From JAVJRN01 sp047635055 (GTDB lineage Bacteria > Bacteroidota > Bacteroidia > Cytophagales > Cyclobacteriaceae), in NCBI GenBank assembly GCA_047635055.1, contig JBLIIJ010000007.1:1-64000 (forward strand): a stretch of DNA of 64,000 nt. The letters run 5' to 3'. Position 1 is the stretch's first letter. Every line of letters starts with the position of its first letter. Under the pieces are notes generated by a model. That model searched no databases. It saw only the letters and a list, made by a program, of their open reading frames with translations, and was not told the DNA's origin. Made by a program: the position numbers and the translations under genes. Shown piece after piece: positions 14,716-24,462 of the stretch.

Positions 14716-15340
14716 TAAAATGGCTTTTGGTTGATGACCATGAGCTATTTTAGATGGCATATCATCTTTGCTTCAAAAGGTTGAAGAACTAGAAATAGTC
14801 GGAGAAGCTGAAAATGCCCAATCCGCTATTCGCTTTTTAGCTATTCAAACCCCTGACATCCTAATCACTGACTTCAACATGTCCGGTATAGCACTTTTTA
14901 AACACGTCAAAAAGGAATATCCAGAGATTAAAATGATAGTATGAACCATGCACAATGATAGACCTACTGTTTCTGAAATTATGATGGCAGAGGCAGAAGG
15001 ATATTTATTGAAGAATACCGATAAAACCGAATTGGTAAATGCAATTAAGTGGGTGGCAGATGGAAATACGCATTATTGTAATGAAGTGATGTCTATTATT
15101 CTCGAAAAATATAAAGTTAAAAAAGAAGTAAAGAGTGATACAGTTCACCTTACCGATCGAAAAGTGGAAATTTCACAACTCCTTGCGCAAGAAAAATCGA
15201 ATGAAGAGATCGCTAGCGAACTTTTTATTTCGAGGAGAACTGTTGAGACACATCGAAAAAATATCTTAAAAAAGACCTAAGTAAAAAGCGTGGTTGGTTT
15301 ACTTAAATTCGGCTATAGGCTAGGACTTATCGTTCTTTAA
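14716..15340 (+). pseudogene. Decayed NarL/LuxR-family response regulator
   Basis: The receiver domain begins KWLLVDDHEL, shifts frame just after it, and continues VEELEIVGEAENAQ, then DILITDFNMSG with the phosphoacceptor Asp. A TGA at 14942-14944 interrupts the strand normally reading MIVLTMH. The rest of the receiver (EAEGYLLKN) and the LuxR helix-turn-helix (LTDRKVEISQLLAQEKSNEEIA, then ISRRTVETHRKNILKK) stay in frame. A TAA at 15278-15280 breaks off the last stretch, KSVVGLLKFGYRLGL. At least three lesions make it non-functional. Partner of the kinase remnant upstream. Confidence 0.85.
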
Positions 15341-15726
15341 AATGAAAAGATTGATGCCTTTTCATTTTGAAAGGCATCAACCTCAATTGGCCATTTTTTA
15401 TCAATCGGAAATAGATAGACTTATAAAAAATGAGTGCCCCGTGGCTTGATTGTTAATCTAAGGCACTAGTAAACAGGGCTATCTCAAGATCATCATAAAG
15501 CTCATCTTATTGTAACGAGATTCTTTTACCACGTTAATATGGCTTTTACAAATGCAGATTTGATAATTACTCCTTTTATGCTTTGATCTTTATGGTAAAT
15601 GGGCAACAACTCTATCTGACTTTAATCGCGATTCACAGACATTTTCGCTGCGAATCGCTCGGTTGTCGACAGGATTGCTTTTAATTCTTACTTTTGTATG
15701 ATCACTAAAATCCGAAAACAGTTTTT
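15341..15726. other. Intergenic stretch with a hairpin and a promoter-like -7 box
   Basis: No gene seen. A perfect 11-bp inverted repeat TTGATGCCTTT / AAAGGCATCAA (15351-15361, 15370-15380) follows the regulator remnant and was probably its terminator, although the T tract is poor. TACTTTTG at 15689-15696 is a good -7 box for the symporter gene; the nearest TTG (15663-15665) lies 23 bp upstream, longer than usual. Confidence 0.5.
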
Positions 15727-17448
15727 ATGCAAGAACTCAATCAATTTCTAACCGTCATCGATAGCTTTATTGGCAGTGCCTTCTGGTTTCCTTATGCATT
15801 ATTAGGAACCGGCCTTTTCTTCACCATTTACCTTAAGTTTCCACAGGTTCGCTTTTTTAGGCATGCTTTGAGAATAGTATCTGGAAAATTTGATAAGAAA
15901 GACTTACCCGGAGATACGTCTCATTTTCAGGCTTTGGCCACTGCTTTATCTGGTACTGTAGGAACCGGGAATATTGCGGGAGTTGCCTTTGCCCTGCATT
16001 TAGGTGGTCCAGCAGCATTGTTTTGGATGTTAGTTACTGCCGCTGTAGGTATGTGTACCAAGTTTGTCGAAGTTTCACTCTCACATAAGTACAGAGAGCA
16101 GCTGGCTGATGGTACTATGGCTGGAGGGCCGATGTATTACATGAAGAATGCAAATTTCACTTTAAATGGTAAAAAAGTAAACTTAAAGTGGTTAGCGGCA
16201 ATTTTTGCTTTTGCTACTGTTTTGTCTTCGTTTGGTACAGGTAGTTTACCTCAGATTAATAGTATTTCTAGTACCTTATTAGCCACTTTTGGCATTAATC
16301 AAATGCTTACGGGCGGTGTTTTGGCCGTTCTATTAGGCCTAGTGATCATCGGTGGTATAAGCCGTATTGCTGCGGTTACCTCTAGGCTTGTTCCAGCAAT
16401 GGCGATTATTTATTTCATAGGTGCATTTGCTGTTATTCTTGCGAATCTTGAAAATATTTGGCCCTCTTTAGTTGCAATTTTTGGAGAAATATTTACAGGA
16501 TCAGCCGCAACAGGTGGTTTCATCGGAGCTAATCTTGCTTTTGCATTTAATAAAGGTGTAGGGCGAGGGTTGTTCTCTAATGAAGCAGGACAAGGAAGTG
16601 CACCAATTGCCCATGCATCGGCAAAGGCAAACGAACCGCTATCAGAAGGAATGGTTGCTATCCTTGAGCCATTTATCGATACCATTGTCATATGTACAGT
16701 CACTGGCTTAGTATTATTATCCTCAGGTGTGTGGGCCGAAAAGCATGTTAACCAATTTGAATATTCTGAGATAGAAATTTTAAGTGGAAGTATGCAAGAG
16801 AGTAATCCAGATAATACCAATGCGCTATATGAACATTTGAATGGAATAGAAGCTTTACCACTTTTTTCAGGTGAGTTGGCTGTTGAAAATGGTCAAATTA
16901 CCAATGAGGATATGACCTTTATTCATTCAAGAAGTTTTGCTGATAATATTACCGTTTACCTGAATGATGGTCTCCTAGACGAATCTATTTTCACAGGAAA
17001 AATATCCATCACCAACGGGTTGATTACAGATGATAAATCCTTGAAATTTATTGGGGAATCTTTGATGCATAGTGCGCCTCTGACCGCAATAGCTTTTAAT
17101 CGTGGATTTTTTGGAGATTATGGACAATATATCGTTTCGATAGGATTGCTGATGTTTGCTTTTAGTACGGCTATAAGTTGGTCTTACTACGGAGATAGAG
17201 CAATGACTTTCTTGTTTGGAACCAAATCTGTTATTTATTATCGTATTGTTTATGTCGTCGCTTTCTTTTTTGCAGCATTCCAGGATACGACGATTATCTG
17301 GACATTATCAGGTATAACCATTGCATTAATGACCCTTCCTAACTTGATTGGAATAATTTGGCTAAGAGGGGATATGAAAAGAACCATTAAAGAATATGGT
17401 GAATTCTTTGACAAGGAGTTTCCAGATAAGAAACATCCTAAATTCTAA
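15727..17448 (+). CDS. Alanine/glycine:cation symporter (AGCS family)
   Basis: A 573-residue membrane symporter importing alanine or glycine with Na+. Family signatures: ALSGTVGTGNIAGVA (73-87), GMCTKFVEVSLSHKYRE (108-124), GGPMYYM (133-139), FGTGSLPQINS (169-179) and GRGLFSNEAGQGSAP (279-293). Compared with the usual length of about 450 residues it carries a soluble insert of some 110 residues (about 337-450) between two membrane segments; Bacteroidota members often have such an insert. Monocistronic, with a very long terminator hairpin behind it. Confidence 0.93.
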   Translation: MQELNQFLTVIDSFIGSAFWFPYALLGTGLFFTIYLKFPQVRFFRHALRIVSGKFDKKDLPGDTSHFQALATALSGTVGTGNIAGVAFALHLGGPAALFWMLVTAAVGMCTKFVEVSLSHKYREQLADGTMAGGPMYYMKNANFTLNGKKVNLKWLAAIFAFATVLSSFGTGSLPQINSISSTLLATFGINQMLTGGVLAVLLGLVIIGGISRIAAVTSRLVPAMAIIYFIGAFAVILANLENIWPSLVAIFGEIFTGSAATGGFIGANLAFAFNKGVGRGLFSNEAGQGSAPIAHASAKANEPLSEGMVAILEPFIDTIVICTVTGLVLLSSGVWAEKHVNQFEYSEIEILSGSMQESNPDNTNALYEHLNGIEALPLFSGELAVENGQITNEDMTFIHSRSFADNITVYLNDGLLDESIFTGKISITNGLITDDKSLKFIGESLMHSAPLTAIAFNRGFFGDYGQYIVSIGLLMFAFSTAISWSYYGDRAMTFLFGTKSVIYYRIVYVVAFFFAAFQDTTIIWTLSGITIALMTLPNLIGIIWLRGDMKRTIKEYGEFFDKEFPDKKHPKF

Positions 17449-17457
17449 TGACTGGCG

Positions 17458-17506
17458 AGGTATGAAAGGTTTAATTCATTAATTAAACCTTTCATACCTT
17501 TATTAT
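17458..17506 (+). terminator. Long perfect hairpin terminator
   Basis: A 19-bp perfect stem (AGGTATGAAAGGTTTAATT and its complement) with the four-base loop CATT at 17477-17480, followed by a T-rich run. It starts 9 bp after the symporter stop. Confidence 0.85.
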
Positions 17507-17647
17507 ACCGATAGTTTAATGAATATCCGTGTACCGACAGATTATTGGTATTTTTGAAGACTCTAGGAGAAAACCATTGGATCTTTTTTAAGACGCCTCT
17601 AATAATTTCTTTCGAGAGAGGAGAATTTAATTTTAAAAAGCATATTT

Positions 17648-19123
17648 GTGAAGAGAATACTAATCATTGCTTTAATTGGCGCTTGCCTGTCAGTTTCAGC
17701 ACAGAAGGTTGTAAAGAAAATCAATAAAGAGGTCAAGAAAATGACCTATGAAAGCCACTTAAGATTTTTGGCTTCCGATGAATTAAGAGGTCGTAATACT
17801 GGGACTGTTGAAAATGAAATAGCAGCTAGATATATAGCCAACCAACTACAAAAATTTGGTGTGAAGCCAGCACCTGGTCAGGAAGATTATTTCCAAGGAG
17901 TAAGACTAGTTAAGAGTAAATCTCCCGCTACGGCAAGCATGACTGTTGGGGAAAAAACATTCGAACTTTGGGACGATATGCTTTTTCTTACCTCTGACAA
18001 TGTGGATATCGATGCTGAGGTAGTATATGTTGATTTTGGTTTTGCTGAAGACTTAGTTGGTAAAGATCTAAAAGGTAAAATTGTTATTTCAAAAGCAGGT
18101 AACGGGAACCCAAAGGAAGGATTTTACAAGTTTGCGATGCAAAAGAGAGAGCTTGCGCAGGAAGCAGGAGCCATTGCATTTATGGAGTTGTACCGACCTG
18201 CCACATATCCATGGAAGTTGTTGATCAACTATCTTTCAGGAGACCGCTTTGTTTTAGACAATGATCAAGAGGTGAGTACGGCTTTTCCTACGGCGTGGAT
18301 TTTAGATGCTGATGGAGAACACCTTGGTTTAATAAAAGAGATGGATGGAAAATCAGTGAACATCAAGATAACTGGAGCAGGTACGCAAAGAATGTCAGTT
18401 CCTAATGTTGTCGGATATATCGAAGGAACTGATCCTAAGCTAAAAGAAGAATACATCATGATTTCGGCACATTTGGATCATGTGGGAGTCAAGGATGTAG
18501 GAGGCGAAGCTGATTCCATTTGGAATGGAGCAAGAGACAATGGAATCGGAACTGCAAATTTGTTGACAGCTGCCGAATATTTCTCTAAAAACCCAACCAA
18601 AAGATCAATAGCTTTTTTAGCATGTAATGCTGAGGAGGTAGGGTTACTAGGAAGTAAGTGGTACGTAGAACACCCTTTAATTCCTTTGGAAAAAACAGTA
18701 TATGACTTGAATACGGATACTGGTGGATACAACGACATCACTAAGGTGACTGTAGTTGGTTTTAACAGGACTTCAGTAACACAGCATTTTGTAGATGCAG
18801 CAAAAGCCTTTGGTTTAGAGGCTATTGATGATCCACTTCCTGAAGAAAACTATTACGACAGGTCTGATAATGTAAGTTTTGCAGCCAAAGGGATTCCATC
18901 TGTGTCTTATGACCCAGGCTATGTATCGATGAATGAAGAGATAACGAAGTATTATCATCAACCAGAAGACGAGCCTAACAGTTTGAATTTTGATTATTTG
19001 ACAGAGTATTCCAAGTCATTTATTTATGCGGTAACGCTTATTGGAAATAGAACAGAGCCAATATTCTGGACAGAAGGTGATAAGTACGAGCCTGCTGGGA
19101 AATCGCTTTATGGCAAAGAGTAG
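17648..19123 (+). CDS. Secreted M28-family metallopeptidase with PA domain
   Basis: A 491-residue exported zinc aminopeptidase. The signal peptide RILIIALIGACLSVSAQ is cleaved near residue 19. A PA insert spans roughly 110-245. The M28 catalytic part has all ligands: H275 (SAHLDHVG), D297 (ARDNG), E329/E330 (CNAEEVGLLGS, general base and ligand), D357 (NTDTGG) and H437 (YYHQPED). The start is GTG at 17648; no ATG fits between it and the signal peptide. It probably trims peptides in the periplasm or outside the cell. Monocistronic with its own terminator. Confidence 0.93.
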   Translation: MKRILIIALIGACLSVSAQKVVKKINKEVKKMTYESHLRFLASDELRGRNTGTVENEIAARYIANQLQKFGVKPAPGQEDYFQGVRLVKSKSPATASMTVGEKTFELWDDMLFLTSDNVDIDAEVVYVDFGFAEDLVGKDLKGKIVISKAGNGNPKEGFYKFAMQKRELAQEAGAIAFMELYRPATYPWKLLINYLSGDRFVLDNDQEVSTAFPTAWILDADGEHLGLIKEMDGKSVNIKITGAGTQRMSVPNVVGYIEGTDPKLKEEYIMISAHLDHVGVKDVGGEADSIWNGARDNGIGTANLLTAAEYFSKNPTKRSIAFLACNAEEVGLLGSKWYVEHPLIPLEKTVYDLNTDTGGYNDITKVTVVGFNRTSVTQHFVDAAKAFGLEAIDDPLPEENYYDRSDNVSFAAKGIPSVSYDPGYVSMNEEITKYYHQPEDEPNSLNFDYLTEYSKSFIYAVTLIGNRTEPIFWTEGDKYEPAGKSLYGKE

Positions 19124-19809
19124 TTAAGATTTTCAATACCAACTTTACCTTAAGACATCTGTTATTAAACAGATGTCTTTTTTTGTTTTAGATTCTCAGA
19201 TTATTTTAAAGAAAGTGTTGTTTATATGATCACTCAAATGCTATATTTTTAATGAAATCAGGCTAATTATCATGATCAACCAATGGAATGACTTCCAATA
19301 ATTTTAGATGCCTTAGATCCACAGATTTTAATAGTATCTAGATTTTGCTATCAGACACCAAGCCAAATCTCACGCCATTTAATTTTTTTGTAAATAGACA
19401 TATGACTGTTATTTACTTAACCTTAACAGGGCTCTAAGAAGTGAAATACGGTCATCTCAAGAGCATTAGGGATATTCAATCCGATCGCTATAGCGCCTCT
19501 AAGGCGCGGAAGTAGCTAAAGATTTCACTGCCCTTAAAGCCAAAATAATAACGATTTTTGAGAATTTGAGCACGACTCTCCCCGACTTAGATTAAACGAA
19601 TCCTCTATATATGGTTTAAATTCAATAGAGTCGTTTAACTACTTGTAAGTGTTTGCGAATGTTTGTCTGGATTTTTTCAATAAAACATCAATTTGATTGG
19701 AGTTATTCTTCTGGAATGTTAAACACATATTTAAAATTAACAATCTATTTTTCATTAGGTTAGGTATCATAACGAATAGACCCCTTTAGGAATGCGAATT
19801 AGATGATCT
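19124..19809. other. Gene-free stretch, unassigned
   Basis: After the peptidase terminator there are about 620 bp with no supportable frame on either strand. A small inverted repeat GCGCCTCTAAGGCGC lies near 19491-19505. The stretch precedes the end of the decayed DUF4249 gene and is probably its degraded surroundings. Confidence 0.5.
19152..19186 (+). terminator. Rho-independent terminator of the M28 peptidase gene
   Basis: Stem AAGACATCTGTT / AACAGATGTCTT with loop ATTA, then T7. It lies 28 bp after the stop. Confidence 0.9.
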
Positions 19810-20747
19810 CTATTCCGTATTAATTGTAAAGGAAATTTCCTTCGAGCCGTCTACTCGTATGGCTCCAATAAAAAGACCAAGTCCGCCCTGTACGTTGGTT
19901 ACGTTAAAAGGCACAAATACGTCAGAAATAGTATTGTGATAGCGCTCATAAATAGGTTCAGGAGGGATTAATGAATAATTGATAGTCTCACTATATGGAG
20001 TTTTCAATAAGGTAATACTAGATGGGATAAAGATTTGAAGAACCTTTAATAAATTTATTTTATCAAAACCTTGTAAGTTTTCAGCGAGGATATTTTCGTA
20101 TGCCGGATGGCCAGTAAATTAAAATTGAATTTTTGTATTAATGAATAATAGGTTTCAGCTAATTTTTGAAAATGTTGGGCATAATATTTAATGGCGGTAA
20201 AATGTGGAATAAATGGGAGTATTAATTGTACGGGGACTTATAAATATCGAAAGAGTGAGTCTTGCGTTTGCGTAGAGTCATCAATAATAGGGAATAATGG
20301 AACTTCTTGAAATGATACTGGTTGCTCATTATTTACGCTTATAGCCAAAGACTCTACGGGATATTTTGGCACTACTGCAACTGCTGAGGCACTCCGCTTT
20401 TCGCTCTAAACATAAATTTCAAATCGATTACCTTGTTCCACAATTTGATTCGATTCAGGTCGATAAATGCTCGGTAATCCTTCACGAAGTGATATTAGAT
20501 CGTCGTTCATATATAATAATATTTCTGCGTTAGAAATATAGAATTCTGAAGAATCTACAATTCGAAAAGCGCCCTGATCTAGACTGTATGACTGTCGGAC
20601 TATTATTTCTGGAAGAGGTTCTCCAGAGAAAAATACCGCATCAATTTGAAGTAAGGGGCGGTGGTCCACTACCAAATCTATTTGCTTAGGGCAAGCTATT
20701 ATGACCGTGAATAGGAGTAGGAGAATAGCTTGTTCCTGAATTCTCAT
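19810..20747 (-). pseudogene. Decayed DUF4249 lipoprotein gene
   Basis: Minus-strand remains of a DUF4249 protein, the partner usually encoded behind certain TonB receptors. The N-terminus has a lipoprotein-like signal (LLLLFTVIIAC), then LLQIDAVFFSGEPLPEIIV and SNAEILLYMND. A stop at about 20406-20408 interrupts after NRFEIYV, and the same frame continues SEKRSASAVAVVP. Another stop follows FRYL near 20240, then a frameshift near 20118. The C-terminus NVTNVQGGLGLFIGAI ends at 19810. At least two nonsense codons and one frameshift make it inactive. Confidence 0.75.
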
Positions 20748-21001
20748 GACTCAACTTTTTTAGCCAAATTCATGCGCAAACTAATGGTAGGTAAAATAGG
20801 TAGCTGGCCAAAACCTGTAACTGTTGGCCTCACTCTAAACTGTCCATTTGGAAGCTCATCAATGTTCGAATTAGCCGTTATTGTAAGGATATTAAATCGA
20901 TTATATACATTCACATCGTTTAGAGACCACTCCGTCTGCCTTTTGAGAAACACTCTATTTTTCCAATTGATAGTTGAATCTAAGAAATCATATACCTGCA
21001 A
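20744..21001 (-). pseudogene. TonB-dependent receptor, C-terminal fragment
   Basis: About 85 residues of the end of a TonB receptor barrel: NWKNRVFLKRQTEWSLNDV, LPNGQFRVRPTVTGFG, then the closing strand PILPTISLRMNL. The aligned frame stops abruptly upstream of about 21005, and no plug or further barrel sequence is found, so more than 600 residues are deleted. It overlaps the DUF4249 remnant by 4 bp (ATGA), preserving the original operon order receptor-DUF4249. Confidence 0.75.
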
Positions 21002-21614
21002 TTCCTATTTATTTGCTTCAATTATTTCATAACATTTAAAATACAGCGTTAAATGTGAGGAAATTTTATAATTTGGCTTTTTTGAAATGAATGATTAATT
21101 GTTGTTAGCGCCAAGAATGGTGGCTTTATCAGATAAAATTCTCCGAAAGCTCTGTTTAGGCACTTGATAATGCTAGCAAACGCGATAATTTAATTATGAA
21201 AAATCTCTTTTAACGATCATTATGATGATTGTAATTGAGTGCTATTTCACGCATGCACCTCGATGACTTGCCCTCGAGTTAGTTGGTTTTAAGAAAGGTT
21301 TATTCAGTTATTAAAAGTTTAACATTATTGCATGAGCACACCCTTGGTTTTTCCTAGAGGATACTTTCCATTTCCTAGTATATTTTAGATATGACTAATG
21401 CAGTTTCAGTTTCTAATGCAGATTTTTTTCTTTTCTCAGCTTGATATTTAAATCGTATAAGCGAGAATTCTTGGGTGATCCGTTGAATCTCCCTCTTTGG
21501 TTTTTATTCCCAGATATCTGCACCGAATAAAGGGTATTCGCCAAATGTCATACCATCCGAGCTTACTTCGAAGCTTTTGGTTGAAAAAACGGACAAATAT
21601 TAAGCGCAATTATT
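21002..21614. other. Gene-free stretch with a hairpin-repeat copy
   Basis: No coding frame can be supported. The only structured item is the repeat at about 21498-21530 (listed separately). The missing body of the TonB receptor would have lain here, so the stretch marks a deletion. Confidence 0.5.
21498..21530. repeat. Hairpin repeat TTTGGyTTTTATTCCC...GAATAAA, copy 1
   Basis: TTTGGTTTTTATTCCC, then AGATATCTGCACC, then GAATAAA. A second copy lies at 59988-60021 with the better palindrome CGATGCTTGCATCG. Left and right blocks are shared, and both copies lie at the edges of decayed genes. Confidence 0.45.
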
Positions 21615-22130
21615 TTAGATTTTGTACCTCATAATATGATCTGTTTGCTCCTCGTTTCCGATCATAAAGGAATGATTTCCAGTGATTTCAAATCCCATTT
21701 TCTCATAGAAGGTAATAGCCTTGTCGTTCTGTTCCCATACGCCCAACCAGATTTCCTTCTTGTAAAGTTCCTGAGCTAGAGACTTCAAAAAGTCCATCAT
21801 TTTTGCTCCACAGCCCATCCTTTTATATTCTTTTAGGACATAAAAACGTGAAATTTCAAGACTGTTGCGAGTGTTAATATCTGTTTGGTGGGGGTATTCT
21901 AATGTGTGAAAATAGGAGACTATTTGCCCTTTGTGATAGCCGAAATAATAGTGACTCTGAGGAATTTTAAGACTGGATCTGGTCCGAGTTAATGTAAAAT
22001 TTACTTTGAGGTACTTCTCGAACTGCACTGGGTCATTAAGGTGTTCGTAGGTATTAATGAAGGCATTCTTGGCAATTTTCAATAATAAGTCAGCCTTATC
22101 GAGAGTTACTTTTTTGAATGTTATATCCAT
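21615..22130 (-). CDS. GNAT family N-acetyltransferase
   Basis: A 171-residue acetyl-CoA-dependent acetyltransferase. Motif A is SRFYVLKEYKRMGCGAKMMDF, where the family has R/Q-x-x-G-x-G/A, and motif B is WLGVWEQNDKAITFYEKMGFE. Substrate unknown. Its start and the rny stop are separated by about 100 bp that hold the rny terminator. Intact although it borders the decayed region. Confidence 0.88.
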   Translation of the reverse strand: MDITFKKVTLDKADLLLKIAKNAFINTYEHLNDPVQFEKYLKVNFTLTRTRSSLKIPQSHYYFGYHKGQIVSYFHTLEYPHQTDINTRNSLEISRFYVLKEYKRMGCGAKMMDFLKSLAQELYKKEIWLGVWEQNDKAITFYEKMGFEITGNHSFMIGNEEQTDHIMRYKI

Positions 22131-22177
22131 TTTCTAAAGTTAAAAAAGGAAGGAAGTTTAGAGGGTGTAGCATAGTA

Positions 22178-22204
22178 AAGAGACACCTTAATTGGGTGTC
22201 TCTT
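22178..22204 (-). terminator. Terminator of the pheT-zapA-rny operon
   Basis: Stem AAGAGACACC / GGTGTCTCTT around TTAATTG, 25 bp beyond the rny stop in its reading direction. The T tract is short, so termination may be partial. Confidence 0.6.
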
Positions 22205-22228
22205 CATTACTGTTTTTATAAGGTAATG

Positions 22229-23794
22229 TTACTTAGCGAATGCGACTGCTCTTGTTTCTCTTATTACAGTAACCTTTATCTGTCCTGGATACTGCATTTC
22301 TTTTTCTATCTTTTGAGAGATATTAAAGGAAATTTCTCCTGCTTTTTGATCACTTACATTTTCTGCATCTACCATCACTCGAAGTTCACGTCCTGCTTGA
22401 ATAGCATAGCATTTGTTTACGCCATCGAAGCTGTGTGCTACTTCCTCCAAGTCCTTAAGTCGCTTGAGGTATTGTTCCATGATTTCTCGTCTAGCTCCGG
22501 GTCGACTACCGGAGATGGCATCACATGCTTGGACTATAGGAGAGATCATAGATGTCATTTCTATTTCATCATGATGAGCGCCAATAGCGTTGATTATTTG
22601 TGGGTTCTCTTTGTATTTCAATGCTAATTCCATTCCGATGATCGCGTGTGGCTTTTCAGGCTCATCTGGCCAGACTTTGCCAATATCGTGTAACAATCCA
22701 GCTCGTTTAGCCATTTTTGCATTAAGGCCGAGCTCTGAAGCCAATGTAGCACATAGGTTGGCCACCTCTCTAGAGTGCTGGAGTAAATTTTGTCCATAGG
22801 AAGACCTAAATCGCATTCTTCCTACCAACTTGATTAGTTCAGGGTGCAAACCGTGAATACCAAGGTCTATCACCGTTCTTTCCCCAATCTCGACAATTTC
22901 CTCATCGATATTTTTGGTTGTTTTGGCTACAATTTCTTCAATTCTGGCTGGGTGAATCCTGCCATCTTGCACGAGTCTATGTAGGGACAATCTTGCAATC
23001 TCTCTTCTAACAGGGTCGAACCCTGAAATAATGATAGCTTCAGGAGTATCGTCCACAATGATTTCAACACCAGTTGCCGCTTCTAGTGCGCGAATATTTC
23101 TTCCTTCACGCCCAATAATCTTTCCTTTTATATCATCACTTTCAATATTGAACACTGACACGCAATTCTCTATTGCGTGTTCTGTCGCCGTTCTTTGAAT
23201 AGTCTGAAGGACTATCTTCTTGGCTTCTTTTGTGGCAGTCATCTTGGCCTCTTCGATGATGTCTTTGATATGGGCAGAGGCATTGGTTCGTGCCTCATCT
23301 TTCAATGCTTCAATCAGCTGATTTCTCGCTTCGTCGGCTGTGAGCTGAGAGGCTTTTTCCAAGACCTGAATTTGTTGCGTCATAAGCTTGTCATACTCTT
23401 CGCGACGCTTTCGGGTAATCTCTATTTGAGCCGCGAGATTTTCTTTACCCGACTCAAATTCTGCTTCTAATCGTTTGTTCTTTTCAATTTGTTTCGAAAG
23501 ATTAGCATCTCTTTGCTTTAGTTTATTCTCATTAGTTATAAGCTGATTTTTCTTTCGATTTGATTCTTCTTCAAATTCTGATTTAAGCTTCAGAAATTTT
23601 TCTTTAGCTTCTAAGATTCTGTCTTTCTTGATACTATCGGCATTTACCTCTGCTTCTTTGAGGATGAGTTTTTTCTCATTTTCAGCCGCCTGTTTAAGTT
23701 TGGCAATTGACCGTTTAAGGAGTGTTCTATCAACTCCAACCCCGATTATCAGGCCTACGATTCCTATGATCGCGGTATATATGGTATTATCCAT
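22229..23794 (-). CDS. rny: Ribonuclease Y
   Basis: A 521-residue membrane-anchored endoribonuclease that starts mRNA decay. An N-terminal helix (IYTAIIGIVGLIIGVGV) anchors it. A long charged coiled coil follows to about residue 200. The KH domain carries GKIIGREGRNIRALE, and the HD domain has HSREVANL and the metal-binding LLHDIGK. Length and order match the family. Last gene of the cluster pheT, coiled-coil gene, zapA, rny, a conserved Bacteroidota neighbourhood. Confidence 0.96.
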   Translation of the reverse strand: MDNTIYTAIIGIVGLIIGVGVDRTLLKRSIAKLKQAAENEKKLILKEAEVNADSIKKDRILEAKEKFLKLKSEFEEESNRKKNQLITNENKLKQRDANLSKQIEKNKRLEAEFESGKENLAAQIEITRKRREEYDKLMTQQIQVLEKASQLTADEARNQLIEALKDEARTNASAHIKDIIEEAKMTATKEAKKIVLQTIQRTATEHAIENCVSVFNIESDDIKGKIIGREGRNIRALEAATGVEIIVDDTPEAIIISGFDPVRREIARLSLHRLVQDGRIHPARIEEIVAKTTKNIDEEIVEIGERTVIDLGIHGLHPELIKLVGRMRFRSSYGQNLLQHSREVANLCATLASELGLNAKMAKRAGLLHDIGKVWPDEPEKPHAIIGMELALKYKENPQIINAIGAHHDEIEMTSMISPIVQACDAISGSRPGARREIMEQYLKRLKDLEEVAHSFDGVNKCYAIQAGRELRVMVDAENVSDQKAGEISFNISQKIEKEMQYPGQIKVTVIRETRAVAFAK

Positions 23795-23869
23795 GATGTT
23801 GTTTTATTAATTTAACATACATGGTAGGGATGAACCAGAAGATTAAAGTATTTGACTATTTAAGCATAT

Positions 23870-24154
23870 TTAAAGAGCGGAAGATAACAGGCTGTTAAGT
23901 TGTTTTAGTTGTGCTAAAGCCACCTCATCTGTTGATGAATAAGCCTCTTCACTTTTCATACGCCCTACCTGACAATCAAATGCGACCATAGCCAGAAGAT
24001 CTTGATTATCCTCTATGCCGAACTGATTCTTATAATGTTTTATTTTCTCATTTAGAATCTTTCCGGCTTGTCTTATCCTCTCCTCATCTTCGGGCTTTAC
24101 TTTCATCGGATACTCTCTGTTTCCGATTTTTAGTTTTATGGATAATTCTGTCAT
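23870..24154 (-). CDS. zapA: Cell division protein ZapA
   Basis: A 94-residue ZapA: an N-terminal strand region SIKLKIGNREYPMKVKPEDEERIRQAGKILNEKI, then the coiled-coil tail that stabilises FtsZ bundles. The start follows the upstream coiled-coil gene by 8 bp, so the two are coupled. Family call rests on the KPEDEE..R.A...LNE pattern and on position next to rny and pheT. Confidence 0.85.
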   Translation of the reverse strand: MTELSIKLKIGNREYPMKVKPEDEERIRQAGKILNEKIKHYKNQFGIEDNQDLLAMVAFDCQVGRMKSEEAYSSTDEVALAQLKQLNSLLSSAL

Positions 24155-24162
24155 TCGATTGC

Positions 24163-24462
24163 TTAAGCTTCACCCAAATGGGCGATGCATTTATCTATTT
24201 CCTTGATATACTCGTCAATTACTTCTTTCAGCTCTGGAGAGGTTTTATCACCATCTACCACGCTCTTTACAATTTTACTAATTTTCACCTTATTTTGAAA
24301 GCTCTCAATATTGGCTTCCTTTTCTAAGACTCTGGCTTTGAGCTGATTGTTTTCTCCCTTCAGTTCGACAACTTCAGATTGTAAATGGGTATACTCAGAC
24401 AGCAAGAGCTTGATTTTCCGTTGCAGCGAATTGATTTCAGTACGTAAAACTTCGTTACTCAT
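24163..24462 (-). CDS. ZapB-like coiled-coil protein
   Basis: Ninety-nine residues, almost entirely heptad repeats from 5 to 60 (LQRKIKLLLSEYTHLQSEV...), ending in a short helical tail. No enzyme motif. It lies exactly between pheT (adjacent, stop at 24463) and zapA, a place where Bacteroidota often keep a small coiled-coil division protein. A role with ZapA at the Z ring is inferred from size, structure and position. Confidence 0.65.
   Translation of the reverse strand: MSNEVLRTEINSLQRKIKLLLSEYTHLQSEVVELKGENNQLKARVLEKEANIESFQNKVKISKIVKSVVDGDKTSPELKEVIDEYIKEIDKCIAHLGEA

Noticed and set aside
17545..17727. 60-codon frame before the M28 peptidase
   Set aside because: Overlaps the signal-peptide region in another frame, with no coding features.
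22118..22627. 169-codon plus-strand frame opposite rny
   Set aside because: Shadow of the well-supported rny gene, rich in Cys, Phe and Tyr as expected for an antisense frame.
23795..23869. 6S RNA between zapA and rny
   Set aside because: The gap is only 75 bp, too short, and no suitable structure is visible.
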